DNA from: Paragonimus westermani
Taxonomy: Eukaryota > Platyhelminthes > Trematoda > Plagiorchiida > Troglotrematidae
Direction: 5' to 3'
NCBI GenBank assembly: GCA_008508345.1
Contig: QNGE01003080.1
Coordinates: 1 to 64,000, forward strand
Length of the DNA stretch: 64,000 nt
Of the stretch, positions 11,511 to 24,367 are shown piece after piece. The first letter of the stretch is position 1, and the number at the start of each line of letters is the position of its first letter. The notes beneath the pieces were generated by a model. That model made no database searches and had not been told where the DNA came from. It worked only from the letters and a program-made list of their open reading frames with translations. The translations under genes were made by a program, and so were the position numbers.

Positions 11511-14500
11511 CGCAAGATGAAACTGATAAGCGTATCCCCAACAGGATCGAAATCCTACCTATTCCTCACGTATCTGACTTTCTTTGGGCGTAGTGAGCCG
11601 ACGTAATGTGAGACCAGTGAGTAAATTAGGCGCAACAAACACTATACTCCTACCTTTGTGGTTGTCACATAGACTTCGGGCCTCCTTTTTAAAAACGGGA
11701 ATTACTGTTGATAAGCAACAGTCACCAGGTACCTCTTCAGTTTCCCAAATCGTTTAAAGGAGTTTTATCAGTTCTGATGTCTGGTTACTGAATTGTCTTG
11801 CGGCTGTGAGTATAAGAGGATGGGGAATGAAGCCCAATTGATTTTTTTCAAACTTTTATCTCAAACACTTGACATCTGATCGCCCATACTTTGTACACTC
11901 ATTTTCAGGTGTGAGTATAATGCTATTCACATCGCTGAACACAGATCGTCGAGATCGTGTGAATCACGGAGCCCCCATGTCAGACGGAACGAATGTGATC
12001 GTCAGTTGTTAACCCACTGGTACCTGTTTTGTCCACTTTTCATTGGTCTCTGGCTCTTCCGCCAAAAAGTACTTGACGTTCCGGGTAATTACTTAGTAAC
12101 CCTTAAGCTATCGGATTCATCTGCTTGATAGCTGCTGGCACAAAAAATGTAGATTTGACATTTTCTGGACGACAAGTCACATAAAACCGCAATTTTAAAG
12201 ATTTTGTCACGGAGCTGTTGTGTAAATCTGGAAAACTGTTTTTTTTCCAAAGATTGTAGTCAAAACTATTTCCGAGAACCCCGTTTGTAGTCTTGATAAC
12301 TTTTCGGTTAGTTCCGCTTTTCGGATTGAGTCAGTCCTAATCGATAGAGCATATTTGCACTTAGTCTATCAGTGAATATCTACTTGTTAGTTGTGTCTTC
12401 GGGCTTTTCCATATGACGGATCTCGCGAAATGAGATGTTTCGCTACTTACTAGCTTCATTGTTTACGAACCATGTTCTGTTCCCGGCTACCAGCGCAATG
12501 GTTGTAACTAACCTATGTCATGACGACGTGAAAGCACGAGATAGTCTTTGAGGCCGATATTACAAATACAGATGCTTCTTTGACTAGAAGTCTGAGGATG
12601 ACGAAGTTGCTCACCAACACTTCCACACTACATTATATCGCTTTTGTACAAACCATGCTCAGTGCGGTCGGAAACGTCTTTGGTTGACTATCCCATCCGC
12701 TGGGTTGCTTAAATTAACATCCTGTGTGTTTCCTTATCTCTGGATAAGTGTACTTAGGATATGAATCGAGAAAGGAGTACATATCACGTGTATTGTATAG
12801 TGTAGGGCATCGTTGTTATTTAGTATAACACGAGCCAAACGCACAGAAACATCAGAGGGATCCAGAGGTGGAAGCGATGGTTAAAAGTGCACGTGTTTTG
12901 TGCAAGACGCTTCAACGAAGAGGCTAGCGATGTACTACTGTCAAGGATGTGGGTACACATCACCGGTACACAAATGTGTTTGCATTCGTGGTTGTGTATT
13001 TTCACATTATCTTTTAAATGATTGCCTGATCTGAACAACTACCCTAGCCATGCGTCTTTTGCAGTCACAACACGTATTTTTAAATGTGCCAACGTCCAAC
13101 TATTCTGTCACCATGTTTGTCCAGTCATCCTGTTGGCTAGAATTTTCTCAGTGGCATCGGTTTGAGTTCCGGTTACTTTAACCGTTCCCGTCTAGCTTTC
13201 AACAACTTTACAAAAGCCAACCCTCTTGAACTAAAGTGTTAAAGCAATTCCAAACAGCCTCGTACTTTCTATATTGCGATTGCAAGGTTGAATTCGTGCA
13301 TTGGTGGTTCAAAAATCTGCTATGTCAGCGTTCGAATATTGGTGTTATTAATTTGTGGTTGGTTACCATCGTCGGGCCCATCCAAACGATCGAGTTAACT
13401 TGATGTTTTTTTTGCTTCCTTTGATCATCAAAACCTGCTTAGTGTCGGGTGACGGTGTCACGTCGTACTCGTTTTATTCCACCGTTCTACATAAAATAAC
13501 AGGGTTCTTCGGCTTTTTATTCACTTTTCTGGTCAGGCTTGTATCTACACGCATGCAAGCCATCGGCAATGATGTTGCCTCACAAAATTTGCCGTCTGCT
13601 CGTCCGCGAGGGCGGGATTTGGGTTGGGTTTCGAAGATGAGCTTCCAACAACAGTGATATTTTAAGAAATCGCCGTCGATAGCGGCAACACCAACCGCAC
13701 GGCTATTTAAAAGATGACTGCGTTGCTCAAACACACTTTGGACGTGGCAGAACGGAATGGTGAATCAAATGTGCTGCACCTTCATTTTCTCAATTCAGCT
13801 ATTCGACGTGACAGTATTTCGCCCGTGTCTTTAATTTTCGATCCACGGGTACCGTTCCTCCCATCTTTTCCCTTGCGAAATTGATTTTGAAGTTGCTCTA
13901 CACGGATGTAGAACTGGTTACGATAAGTTGGGTGTCATAAACCGTCTAGTAAAACTAAATTGATTGATACCACGAACTCAATGCAGCTAAATCGCAACCA
14001 TAAATATTTCGCAATACCACTCCACGATACTCTACCGCCAGCGTGCGTACGCTTCTCTCTTGAACCTAATGTGTTTTATTGTCCCATTAGCTTCGAAGTA
14101 TGCAGCAGAGAGATCCTGATAATTAGGTCGACTACCGGCCATGTGGGTTCAGGTCTGTTGAAGGGTAGTGAGGCCGACCAACCTGAACTAGACGTACTTC
14201 GTTTAGGTTAACAACAGCAGAATGTTTTGAACCCGCGGCAACTCTGTGGTAAAGACATCCAACTGTAAACTACATAGCAGCAGGTTCGAACCCAGTAACC
14301 ATGCCTGCTCCAGCCTAGGTTTGAGCAGTTTGGTTATATCCAGCTCACGCGAAGCAGTTTCACTTCATTAATTAAGGTAGCTCGGACTTGTTTATACACG
14401 ACTACCCAGTCCACATATCGTGCTTGAGCTGTTTCTGCTGGCTGTAGCTGGAGAAAACAGTAAAGTGGACAGCTGATGGCGTGACAAAGGATCACAAAGG

Positions 14501-16799
14501 AATTTTCATCCACTTTTCCGCGTATTTACTTTGCCCGGCTGGAGTTCAAACGATATTGAATGCTTTTGGCTAAAAGGATCAGAGGATATGGCTAAAAGCG
14601 GTAATCGGCGACGGGTGTCCGGTTCTGTTTGTCCCCGCGTTCGTCTTTAGTTTTCACTGTTCAAACTTCTTCCTGAAGAAGGTTTTCTTTTGCTATCTTT
14701 GTAACTCCTACTTCTCCCTTTCTCTCTGTTTTTGTCCGTGTATTCTCCTCACGAGTTATTTTAGTTCCGTCTTTTTATTAACATTCACTCTGAGCTCACA
14801 CTTGTGGACCCATATCTCTACGTTCTATCCAACTCATGTCTCTTACCAACGAACACCCTACGCCAAAAAGGTTGTAAACACGACCTTTCAAATCTTGACC
14901 AAATCACCCTTTGGCCGCGCGGTCTAACACGCGTGTGTGGTAACCACTGCGGAATCACTAACTCCGATAAGTGGCTAGTTGAACCATGTAAATTCCGTGG
15001 CATTTTATAGGCATGCAATGCTCAATGCACTTTGACCACGTAGCAATTGCGTTTGCTGTTCCCTACTACTGTGGAAACTGTTCAATCGGACTATCTTTGC
15101 CTCTTGTCTAAGTGGATCGATTGTCCGATCAGGTAGTTTTCGACAAGAAACCACTGGATAGGCATTCTGTACTGCTTGTCAAGCCTAGCCTCATATTAAC
15201 GGTGTATGGTCATCCAACATGTGTATCTTTATCTACTTTAAAAAAAATGTTTTCTACCCTATCCTAAGGCACTGCATGCACTTTAAAAGTTCCACAAGGT
15301 TCAAACCTGGTGAAAACTATGAAGTGGCGTAAAAGATCGCACATCTTAACTGCTGTTTTGGCAGTTGTCACAGTTGGTGTGAAACTTACGACACTGTCGC
15401 TGCTTGTGCCAATTTGTCCAGCTGAACGAATGTAGCATTACGGGTCAAGTTTCGTAACTTCTCCATCTAAGTGCTGCGTCAGAGAGCAACGACAATTCGA
15501 GTATCCAACCCAGATGTTCTAAACTTCGGCCGGATGTGCACGACCTACAAACTACGATACAGGAAGACAAAACAACAGATTAGACAAACATGGTAATCTA
15601 TCACTGACGCATATATTCATCAGAGTTTTCAACCTGATAAGACTGGCGAAAATGTGGCTGTATTTATGTAAACCTGTAAACTTGACTGCCACATGAAAGC
15701 GGAAACAATGAGCTTGCTATATGTATGTCGTGATTAGCATAAGATACCGTGATACTCGGGTTTAGAGACGTCAGATAGCCCTAGGAATCGTATTTGAATT
15801 CAAACTTCTTGCCTAAGTGATAGGGAATGGCCTCGAGCTGATTTCCATGGACTGTTCACATTGATGGGACAAGAACACGGATTTATAGATAGATGCACAT
15901 CGGTGTTCAAGAAACCAGTCTGTCGTTAGCTAATATGAATGGCACGTGCAAAGTCACAAACTGTAATATGATTGGTACAATGCAGAACAATGAACACGTG
16001 TAACATTGAAAGTTTGTCCAATCCTATTTTATCCTAAGTCGACTTTGAATTGTTCCACTGCTAGATTGTCCATTGTGACGGAGATTGGATCGACAGTCAG
16101 TCAAATGTGACTTCACGTTCCCGTTCTCAGTGTTAGGTTTACCCTACCCCTAACTCTAAGTCAGTAACATAATTCGCATTCATGTAACTTGGGTAAGCAT
16201 GTTCGTGCTACCCAGCTAGCCTTTAGACAGTTCGTTTTTCTAGTTGGTGAGTAGCGACAGTGTAACCGCATGAGAGGTAACTTGTAGTATAGACGCGCTG
16301 ACACAGACAAACAAGTCACCATGTCACCATGTTTAAAAGGCTTTTTATCAGTAAACACGATCATTAATCTACCATGATGTTAACATCACTTTCGGCACGA
16401 ACAATCTTTCTGTTAACGTTGTCTGAGCAGCTTGTTCTCGTGGACGAAGGAGTATGAGTTTACTTTCCGGGCTAAAAATAGGAAATCTGCCGCCGACTTG
16501 GCTCAACACGTTCAATACAACTGCACCGCAGCTGATACTCTATCACATTAAATGGAACGGTTGAGACGCCGAAAAGTCATTTCACAATCATTCTCAGTTA
16601 GAGTAGTAGAGTGTAGTTTAAGCATCGGCCCACAGTATTCAACTTCTAACCTCATTTGTGTACGCAATAATGCATATATACTATAGCTGCGTTTACTTCC
16701 CACCACCATACATTATAACGGCATAGCTATGTGCACAAAAGTAATAAGATAATGTGCAATGCACAAGTTCTGGAATGTGACAGCTTTTGGACCGATTAA
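11511..16799. other. Unassigned sequence with one tRNA-like B box
   Basis: No gene recognised in about 5.3 kb. GGTTCGAACCC at 14283-14293 is a perfect pol III B box, with a loosely A-box-like TGGTAAAGACA about 36 bases upstream, possibly from a tRNA-derived SINE. Overlapping open frames at 13355-13734 on both strands show no domain. Confidence 0.35.
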
Positions 16800-17210
16800 A
16801 CAGTTTTTGGGGTCTGATTGTCCGCCCCGCCCCCTTCACCTCGCAAAAATAAGTAACGACTCCACTTTAGCCGGTTGGGAACAACTCTCCAGCATTCCAT
16901 GGTTAAAATGCTTGCCTGACCAGTAGACAATTTTATGGTCGAGCTGCATGCGTACAGTACTGTCGTCGAAGCATTGTCGTTGGTTCGAGGACCGATTTCG
17001 CTGGACTGAAGATGCATTGTAGAGCCTGATGGTCAAAAATGACTTGAACCCATGACCAGAATAAGTTTTCATGTAGTCGTCGGACCACCCAAACCACTGT
17101 TACGGCTTCATTCCACACTTGAGAATACCTGTTCTCTTTCCCGCTCAACAATCTAGGGATGCGCAGGATCGGGAAACCGTCCGGGTTACTTACAACCTGG
17201 TTTCCCAACC
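16800..17210 (-). pseudogene. Ty3/gypsy-like RNase H fragment
   Basis: The minus strand (open frame 17208-16933, continuing past one stop) reads VVWVVRRLHENLF, then VIFDHQALQCIFSP and LEPTTMLRRQ. This matches the gypsy RNase H pattern A-VWA-xx-RFHxYL...TDHxALQxIFxPxK...MLQRW. TDH is changed to FDH and there is an in-frame stop, so it is a decayed fragment. No LTRs were found around it. Confidence 0.65.
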
Positions 17211-17339
17211 CCGATGCATCTGCGATGAGGAATGTGCACTTTCTTTGCGCGAACGATGCCTAAATCGAGTGATCCACGATGCGTTGAATTGGATCACCCA
17301 AAACTGTCTCAGTCTGTGAGATACTTCCGGTTGTTGTAC

Positions 17340-19800
17340 TACGGGTGGAAACGTTCGACCCACTACACAATCCCGACATCCTTGCTCAGTGGCATCAGGT
17401 GTTCGACGATCGACCTTTTTATCGTGATACTGATTTTTACTTACTGTACCTCGAAAGTAGGCTTAGCAGTTCCCACTCCGAATATCCTGATAGCTGTTGG
17501 ACTGAAATCTCACCGACCATTCGGAAAGCAAGTACTGTAGCATGCGGCACGGGGGTACATGAGTTGTACAAACGTTCGATCTGGGAGAAATCCCTGGAGT
17601 CGTTAAAAATCCGACGGAACATTCCTCACACCAGTTCATATAACATTTCTCGGAGGGATACCCGCAGGAAGCTGAAACATAGCCTAAAGGCTGATCGCGA
17701 GGCTTGGCTGAAAGTTAAGGAAATGCAAACTGCTTTTGGTTCAGGGAACAGCGGCAAACCTTCTGAACTTATCCGTGCCATTGGTCCCATGCGACCGTCT
17801 GTCAGTGAAGCTATTGGCGAGGCAGATGGCACACTCATCTGTAACAAGTCTGGAGAGTTAGGGCGGTGGGCGGAACACTTTGAGAGTCAAGTTAGCTGGA
17901 CTTGGGCTTCTTCTGTGATGTCGCCACAAACTTGTAGTGTAGCACCGTGATCGGTAGGTTTGGAACCACCCACTGAGAATGGGTTCGCAATTGCATTTCA
18001 TCCTTCAAACGTGATAAGGCTGGTGTTCCAGGTGACTTCGTGTCGACTCATTTCAAAGAAGGTGAGGAGACGTTGGTAGATGCTTTGACTCGATTGTTTC
18101 AACTGGTGTGGACGACGGAGACCATCCCTGTTTGTTGAGGTCACTCGGTAATAGTTCCCGTAATCAGGAAAGGTATCAGGGGCTCTGGCGGAAACCATAA
18201 AGGAGTTGGGTTGATCCCATTCATTACCAGAGTTTTGACATCCATCATACTTCGTCGACTCACTGCAGTCCGGGAAGAACAGGCAAGGTTTCATCATGGG
18301 TGGGTATGTGTAGATCACAATTTTACTCATCGCCAAATTCTGGGGCAGCGTGATGTGTAGCGCCGAGCAGCAGTTGTCATATTTATAGACCGTAACGGTG
18401 GGTTCGAATCAGTGGATCGATCTACATTTTTGGAGCTGCTTAAACGCAAGGGTGTACCGACCAAGTATGTGAACCTACTGTAGGCGCTTCATTCCCATAC
18501 TTCAGCTCGGGTTAGGGTTTACGGTGAACTGTCTGACAGTTTTAGCACTATGGGTGGTGTACGTGAAGGCTGTTCACTTTCACCATTTTTGTTTAATTTT
18601 GTTATAGACGAACTAATGGAGGATTTTCTCTTGTACTCGCAAGATGTTGACGTGAACCTCCTGCCTGATGGAATGCTGACTGATGTTGATTATGTTGACA
18701 ATAGTGTTGCTGTTGAAAACTTTCAAGCAACACAAGCAATACTAGGGGCTATTTCCCGTTCTGCCAAATACTTTGGAATGCGCTTTGCAGCCGCAAAGTG
18801 CCAATGCAAAATTGCTTTGATTACGTAGATTTAATGTTAGAAAATGAAGTCGTGGGGATTGTTGACCGGTTTGTGTACGTGGATAGCTGCGTCATCGGCG
18901 GTGGCGGAGGTGTGGGGGGAATGAAATGGTAGCGCGTATGTCTATGGCTAGGACGATGTTTGCTAATCTGGGGTACCTCTGGCGACGGAGAGATATCTCC
19001 CTGAGGCTTGATAGGTCGAATATGCAAGGTGACAGTGAGGGACGTATTAGTTTGCAGCAGCGAAACTTGGTTGTTCAGGCTTGAGGAGGTGAATCGTCTT
19101 CAGGTATTTGACCATCGATGTTTGCGTTCGATCGCTCGTATCGGGCGGCATTAGCGAATAGGTAACCAGGAGGGTAGGAAGCGGGTATTTGACACTGATT
19201 GTCAAATGATTTCTTTTGTTCACTCCTTACATTTGGACAGAGTTAGATGGTTAGGTGATATACTAAGGATCGCACCTAGTCGCCTGCCACACCGATCACT
19301 CTTTGCCGACGCTATGGCCGATTGGCGCAATGCGTGAGATGGACAGACGATGATGTGGAGTGGAGAACCGAAATCGTTTACGTAGGTGTTGGCCACTGCA
19401 GGTCGGGTTCGTCTCTCGGGCTGGAGACCTGGTGACTCTCATAGTCGATGGTTGGAGACGTTAATTGAGATGGTGGCTAATCATGTTCGTTGGTGTGAAT
19501 GCTGTCATTGTTTGGCCGATTTGTTTGTGAAGTGAGTGCACTTGATGACGCGGGGTAGTGGAAGCTGTAAGGAAACTGTCTTGCTGATGAGGCCTCATTT
19601 TCACTTGTGGTTCGGTTGTGTTGTGTTCAAGGTGTAAGCAGGCACCTTGATGTTGACTGTTGGGATATAGACTTAGCTATTTCTCAGTAATTATGTCCCG
19701 TCCTATCCTTTTTTCTCTCTTTGTGTGGCAGTTAAGCCTCAGTGGTTCAAACTGATGTATTGCTGTCTATGATGATGATTGTGATGATACTGTTTTCGAA
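17340..19800 (+). pseudogene. RTE-like LINE (family A), longest copy: linker, RT and 3' end, inactivated
   Basis: An open frame at 17345-17950 carries the pre-RT region (REAWLKVKEMQTAFGSGNSG, then WAEHFESQVSW). Shifted frames follow, then 18550-18828 with GGVREGCSLSPFLFNFVIDE, RT motif 4/5. The catalytic YADD box reads YVDN. The C-terminal region (FVYVDSC, then stops) and the 3' tail up to about 19,800 follow, ending in GAT-rich sequence. Stops, frame shifts and loss of the catalytic box make it non-functional. Its 3' part (19,103-19,684) is almost identical to positions 1-582. Confidence 0.8.
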
Positions 19801-22800
19801 GCACGTTTGGAATACTAGATAAGAAATTGCGCTCGAATCGTGTACTCATATCTGAATAAGTTCGATCCGACTTGAACGTAGCGATAAGAAGTCAGAATGT
19901 TGGTGTTCACCCAACCACCACGTACATGGTAAGTGAGGGCTGCGTTCTATGTTCACGCTCAGGCTGGCTGTCACTATAGATTGCTTACAGTTGCAAATAA
20001 AAACGGTCTCGACATAGGTTATCCGGTTCCTTTGCTTAAATTGGGTGCCTCCGGTTGTTAAACGTTGATTATTGAGCGTTTCGACTTTCTTGTTGGACCT
20101 AACTGATCTTGACGTGCTACTTCTGTTTGACTTACTCACAACGGAGTTTGCTTTTCCTACGGATTTCCGATTATGGTTGAGGTAGTCTGACGATGTAACG
20201 GATTTTTTACTTCCTTAACTGCTTCAACTGAGCAAGGTGTTGTTTTTTTACGTGTAATCCATGTTAGTCCTTCATTTCATTAAGGCTTTGCTGCCCATAA
20301 TGTACGGAGTGTTGTTACAAGATCGATATGCTCGTACTCACTCTTGACGACAAGTCTTTGGAAGCAGTCTTGAAGTTCGTCTGTCTCAGGAGCTCTGTCG
20401 TCGTTGGCGGAATATCTAAGGGGGTGTGATTGTTGGGTCAGGTTTGCTAGCTTAACGTCATCTGTGAAGCCGGCATGATTCTAGCCTCTACGTAGAGGGT
20501 CCAGCTTTGTTAATCCACATAGTTTTTACATCCTGCCCTCTATTTGTCATGCTTTCCGCTTGCTTGTACTACGTTGGGCTGGGGTCGACACTCTTGTGCC
20601 CGAGCACAGAGGCGTTGACTCTAAAACTTTTTTTAATGGGGCACTCCTAGCCTTTTGGCTGAATTGCAAATAACGTCATGAAATATCGTGGAAAGTCGTC
20701 AATGTTGCTGTAATCGCGAAAATTTAGAAACGATAGAAATTCCTGAACTTCGACCAATAATTCAATCCATGTCCAGTTGGTTCAAGAAAAACTAGTTTCC
20801 ACTGAAGAATCCTGATCACGGGGTTATCCATTAGAGTCGGCAGAACGATTTTACTTTTCCGCTTTTAAAATGAACAGGCAACTGGAACACTATGCAAGGT
20901 TGTTGTTGAACTTTTGGATTTGATTATTCGGTCATCTCTCCTGAAGTTGCTGGTGTTGTAGTTATCACGCTATTCTCACACACAAGAAGGCAGGAGTGTG
21001 ATTTCTGTTCCGAACGTACTACTGACGAGCTATGATGAAAAGGAATCTCGAGTCTAGTGCTTTCTGTCGAATTGGACTAGTGATGAGGCTCACCCTAACG
21101 TGACAACTGTAATCAAGCGTGGATGGTGTTACACTTGAAATGATGTAACCCCTCGGACTTCTGTCAATTTCTTTGTCCTCTAGTTACATCTACCAAACTA
21201 GAGTTTAGGGCCACTTCAAGTTTTCTCCTCCGATATAGTCAGCTATCTTTTTATGATAGTGATGCTGGCTACTTGTAATTAGGTACGTTTACCAATAGTT
21301 CCGTTTCCCTACTGATATCTCATTATCGCTCGGATCTGTGGCCATGACTACATTTAACAACAAAGTGCTTGTCTAGTCCACGCAACATGGGTTCGACAGC
21401 GAGGCTTTTTTGATCGTTTTGTCCATGCTCTATCCACATGCAATTTGATCAGTTTTGTTAAAGTTTCAGTTAAATTCTCACCGGATCAACCTCGTATATT
21501 GTTTACTTTTTGCCGTACCGGATGAAATCAACGATGTTTTTGACATCAGTCATCGCACACCTGGTGTCCCTATTGTGGACAGTTGACACGCAAGCACAGT
21601 CGCTAACGGTTACACAGTTGTCATTATGAACCAAAACCTGAGTTGATTAGCGATCATATTAACGGTTACTAATGGTTTCATCGAATTTTAATCCTTTGTT
21701 GTTTAAGGTGATGTATGGTCTGTCCAGCATTTTCTTCTCGTAGGCAAATATAGCGGTTTCCTTTTTACACAAACTTACGTTTATTGTTGACACAAGCCAT
21801 TCTAAAATTTCCATAGTACCCTCAACCATTGTTACCATCTTCGTTCAGGTTCCTGCCCCTTATTTTTCTAGCATGATTTTCTGTGTTAACCTGGACGCGA
21901 TCGCACATGTCTCAGGGTGACCATGGTGACCAGCCGATTAACTTAGACCTATCACTACCCATATGGAGAGCATTCCTAACACATTCCATATGGTTAACTG
22001 AAAAACTCAGCACGTCGAGTGCAGGCTACCTCGTCAATCTGAATTTTCTGTTTCATTAATTGCACGTTGTGTCCAAATCCGCAACCGATACTTTAATGAC
22101 CGTGCTATTGTTGACTAAACTCACAATAAGGCGTTTTTTCAGAGTGTGTTGATATGTTCTATTGATATGCCTTATCGTCCTAAACAATTTCGGAATACTA
22201 TTCTGCCTACTGAGTCGAATGCTCCCTGAAAACTCGACACTCCATCTGCTGTAAAAGTAACCGCATTGCACTTTTATTTAGCATAAAGATGGGACCAACG
22301 CAATGTCGACGGCTGCAACGGAATCCGACCCAATCTTTATGGTTTCTGCCTTGCCTGTAATCGCTTTGAGAGAATGAGTAGTGATCAGCAGTCTCGCTAC
22401 TGTCAGAATCAGATTTTTTTACCCGATGCTCATGCCTATCACGAGTTTCTTTAAACCATGAGATCAGAACCCCTGTGTTTCTATCTCATAACCATTGAAC
22501 CGTATCTGTAGTACACTATGACTCGGATTATCGTTGATCTTTATAGTTGTCTGTAAAGTGACAGAGCAATAGATAAGCACAAATGTTGGGAGAAGTACGG
22601 AATGGAGGAAGAAAGGCAAGGAGGAAAACGATGGAGTTGCGAGCGAAAAGAAGTCAAAAGCTCTCTGAATACTGGCTCACCATGGACTGTGACACGCTAC
22701 CATGTCAGAGAGTGTTTCCAACCAGCAGTGCGGATGGTCGCGAATCCCCCAACTACCTACCAACCTCACTCAGCTGAGTGGTCAGAGCTTTCATAGTCCG

Positions 22801-23599
22801 TGAACACAACCTCGCCTCGTCGCCTTACGGTTTTTTTCAAGCATCAATAGCCACACTAAGCAATGCACATTGCGGCAGGTATTCCGTCACCATCCGGAGT
22901 ACGTAATCCAATCTGCGTAGATTATGCGTTTTCATTCCCCCCCCCCGTTATCGCCGGGGAACTTGCACACTTCCTAAATACACGCTGACGGGCTATTGCG
23001 TTTCCTACAAAGTCGGTTATTGCAGTCTAACTGTCAGAGATGACGGTGGTCGGACACCAAGAGTTCATGTGCATCTTGCGAATGGGCTGTCTCTAATCCA
23101 TAGAGCACCCACCCGCAGGGCAACACTGATGCATAGGATGGCGTGTAATGTATAAGTATCGTACTGTCTCATGCGCTACCAGTGTTCATTCAGCTGCCAA
23201 TTACAGGGTTTCTACGTGATCACTCGAACCTGGTGTGGTAACATGCAAGCCATCTGTTTTTACTCTGAATGGCCGTTGCGCTTCTGTACCGACTGTGCGC
23301 AACGTGGAGAAATCGGGGGACAGCGTTCTTCCGAAATAAGGGTTTCAGCAATGGTCCTATAAAAAGAAACAACACGGACAAACATGAGCCAAAGGCCCAG
23401 TAAGTTATGCACACACAACACACAAACGAAAGCTGAAATGGCGCCAACACCACTACGGTATGCTCTGTTATACAATTCAAATTAGTACACGCTCGCTAGT
23501 TTCGACTGCGCTTTACAGTTTAATTCAGTTCGCAAGGCCCGGTAGGCACAGCGCCCTGTTGAAGTAGAACAAGCCGCTGCTACCGGGAACCCTCGAACT
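19801..23599. other. Unassigned sequence
   Basis: No gene recognised in about 3.8 kb. A run of ten C lies at 22937-22946. The small overlapping plus-strand frames at 22583-22796 are Arg/Lys-rich but have no recognised domain. Confidence 0.4.
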
Positions 23600-24367
23600 C
23601 CCCATCTCATGAACAACGGGGCGTAGGAAACTAGAAGTAAACGAAACCATCTGCGAAACCAATGCTGAGTTTGTTCATAGCCCGCAACGACGCTTAAGAT
23701 GTTGGGCTGAGCATTTCCAACAGAGATTCAGCTGGTCATCTCCGCTATAGACTATGTTTCCGGGCCCCCTGTTTGCTCACTGATTCGTTGGCGTTTTTCC
23801 GCCCGCGGAACCATATGTTACAAGTAAGATCCCGCTCCTTAAACCTCACACGACATCTGGTCCAGACAGATTCTCTCCCGCTTCTAGCATAAATCGGGAC
23901 CTACCTATGGTCCAAGAACTGGCGTATTTAGCCCCCAAGTTCTAGATAGGTCAAGTCACCCAACGTGACTGGCGTTTGGCTGGCATCGTCCCCATTCTCA
24001 GAAGATTCTCACGCTTCATGTGCAAGCCGTCGACGGATTAACCTGATTTTTATTGCGTTGCGGCTGCCCGCAATCATTATGCCTTGTAGACTGAGCGACT
24101 GCGAGGAACAAGGTGGGTTTCACCTTCGGCCATGTCCCTATTGTTCACATTTTCACACTCCGCCGAACGCTTGAACCTCGCCCTTCATACGGAAGTTCGA
24201 CAACTGTTGTCTTTCTAGACATCAGGAAGGTCGTTGATTCAGCATACGGAGCCGCACTCTGGAATTGTCCATCGAGAAAGAATGTACCCCAGAGGGTTGT
24301 CGACATACGGATTACGATCTACTTCAGACCTCGATTTGAGTTAGGGATTGTGCCAACGTATCGCTGA
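23600..24367 (+). pseudogene. RTE-like LINE reverse-transcriptase fragment
   Basis: From about 23.65 kb shifted frames give a RWAEHF-like region. Near 23.97 kb comes DWRLAGIVPI. In the open frame 24113-24367 are GFTFGHVPIVHIFTLRRTLE, then STTVVFLDIRKVVDS and ALWNCPSRKNVPQ. These match RT motifs 2-3 of RTE-like elements (GFRPGRGCIDHIFTLRQ..., VVFLDIRxAFDSVDR, ALWNCLLRKGVP). The fragment stops before the YADD box. It is the same family region as 3.36-3.8 kb. Confidence 0.75.

Noticed and set aside
17345..17950. 201-codon ORF as a host gene
   Set aside because: Its content (REAWL...FGSGNSG, WAEHF) is the pre-RT linker of an RTE-like LINE, continued downstream by a broken RT.
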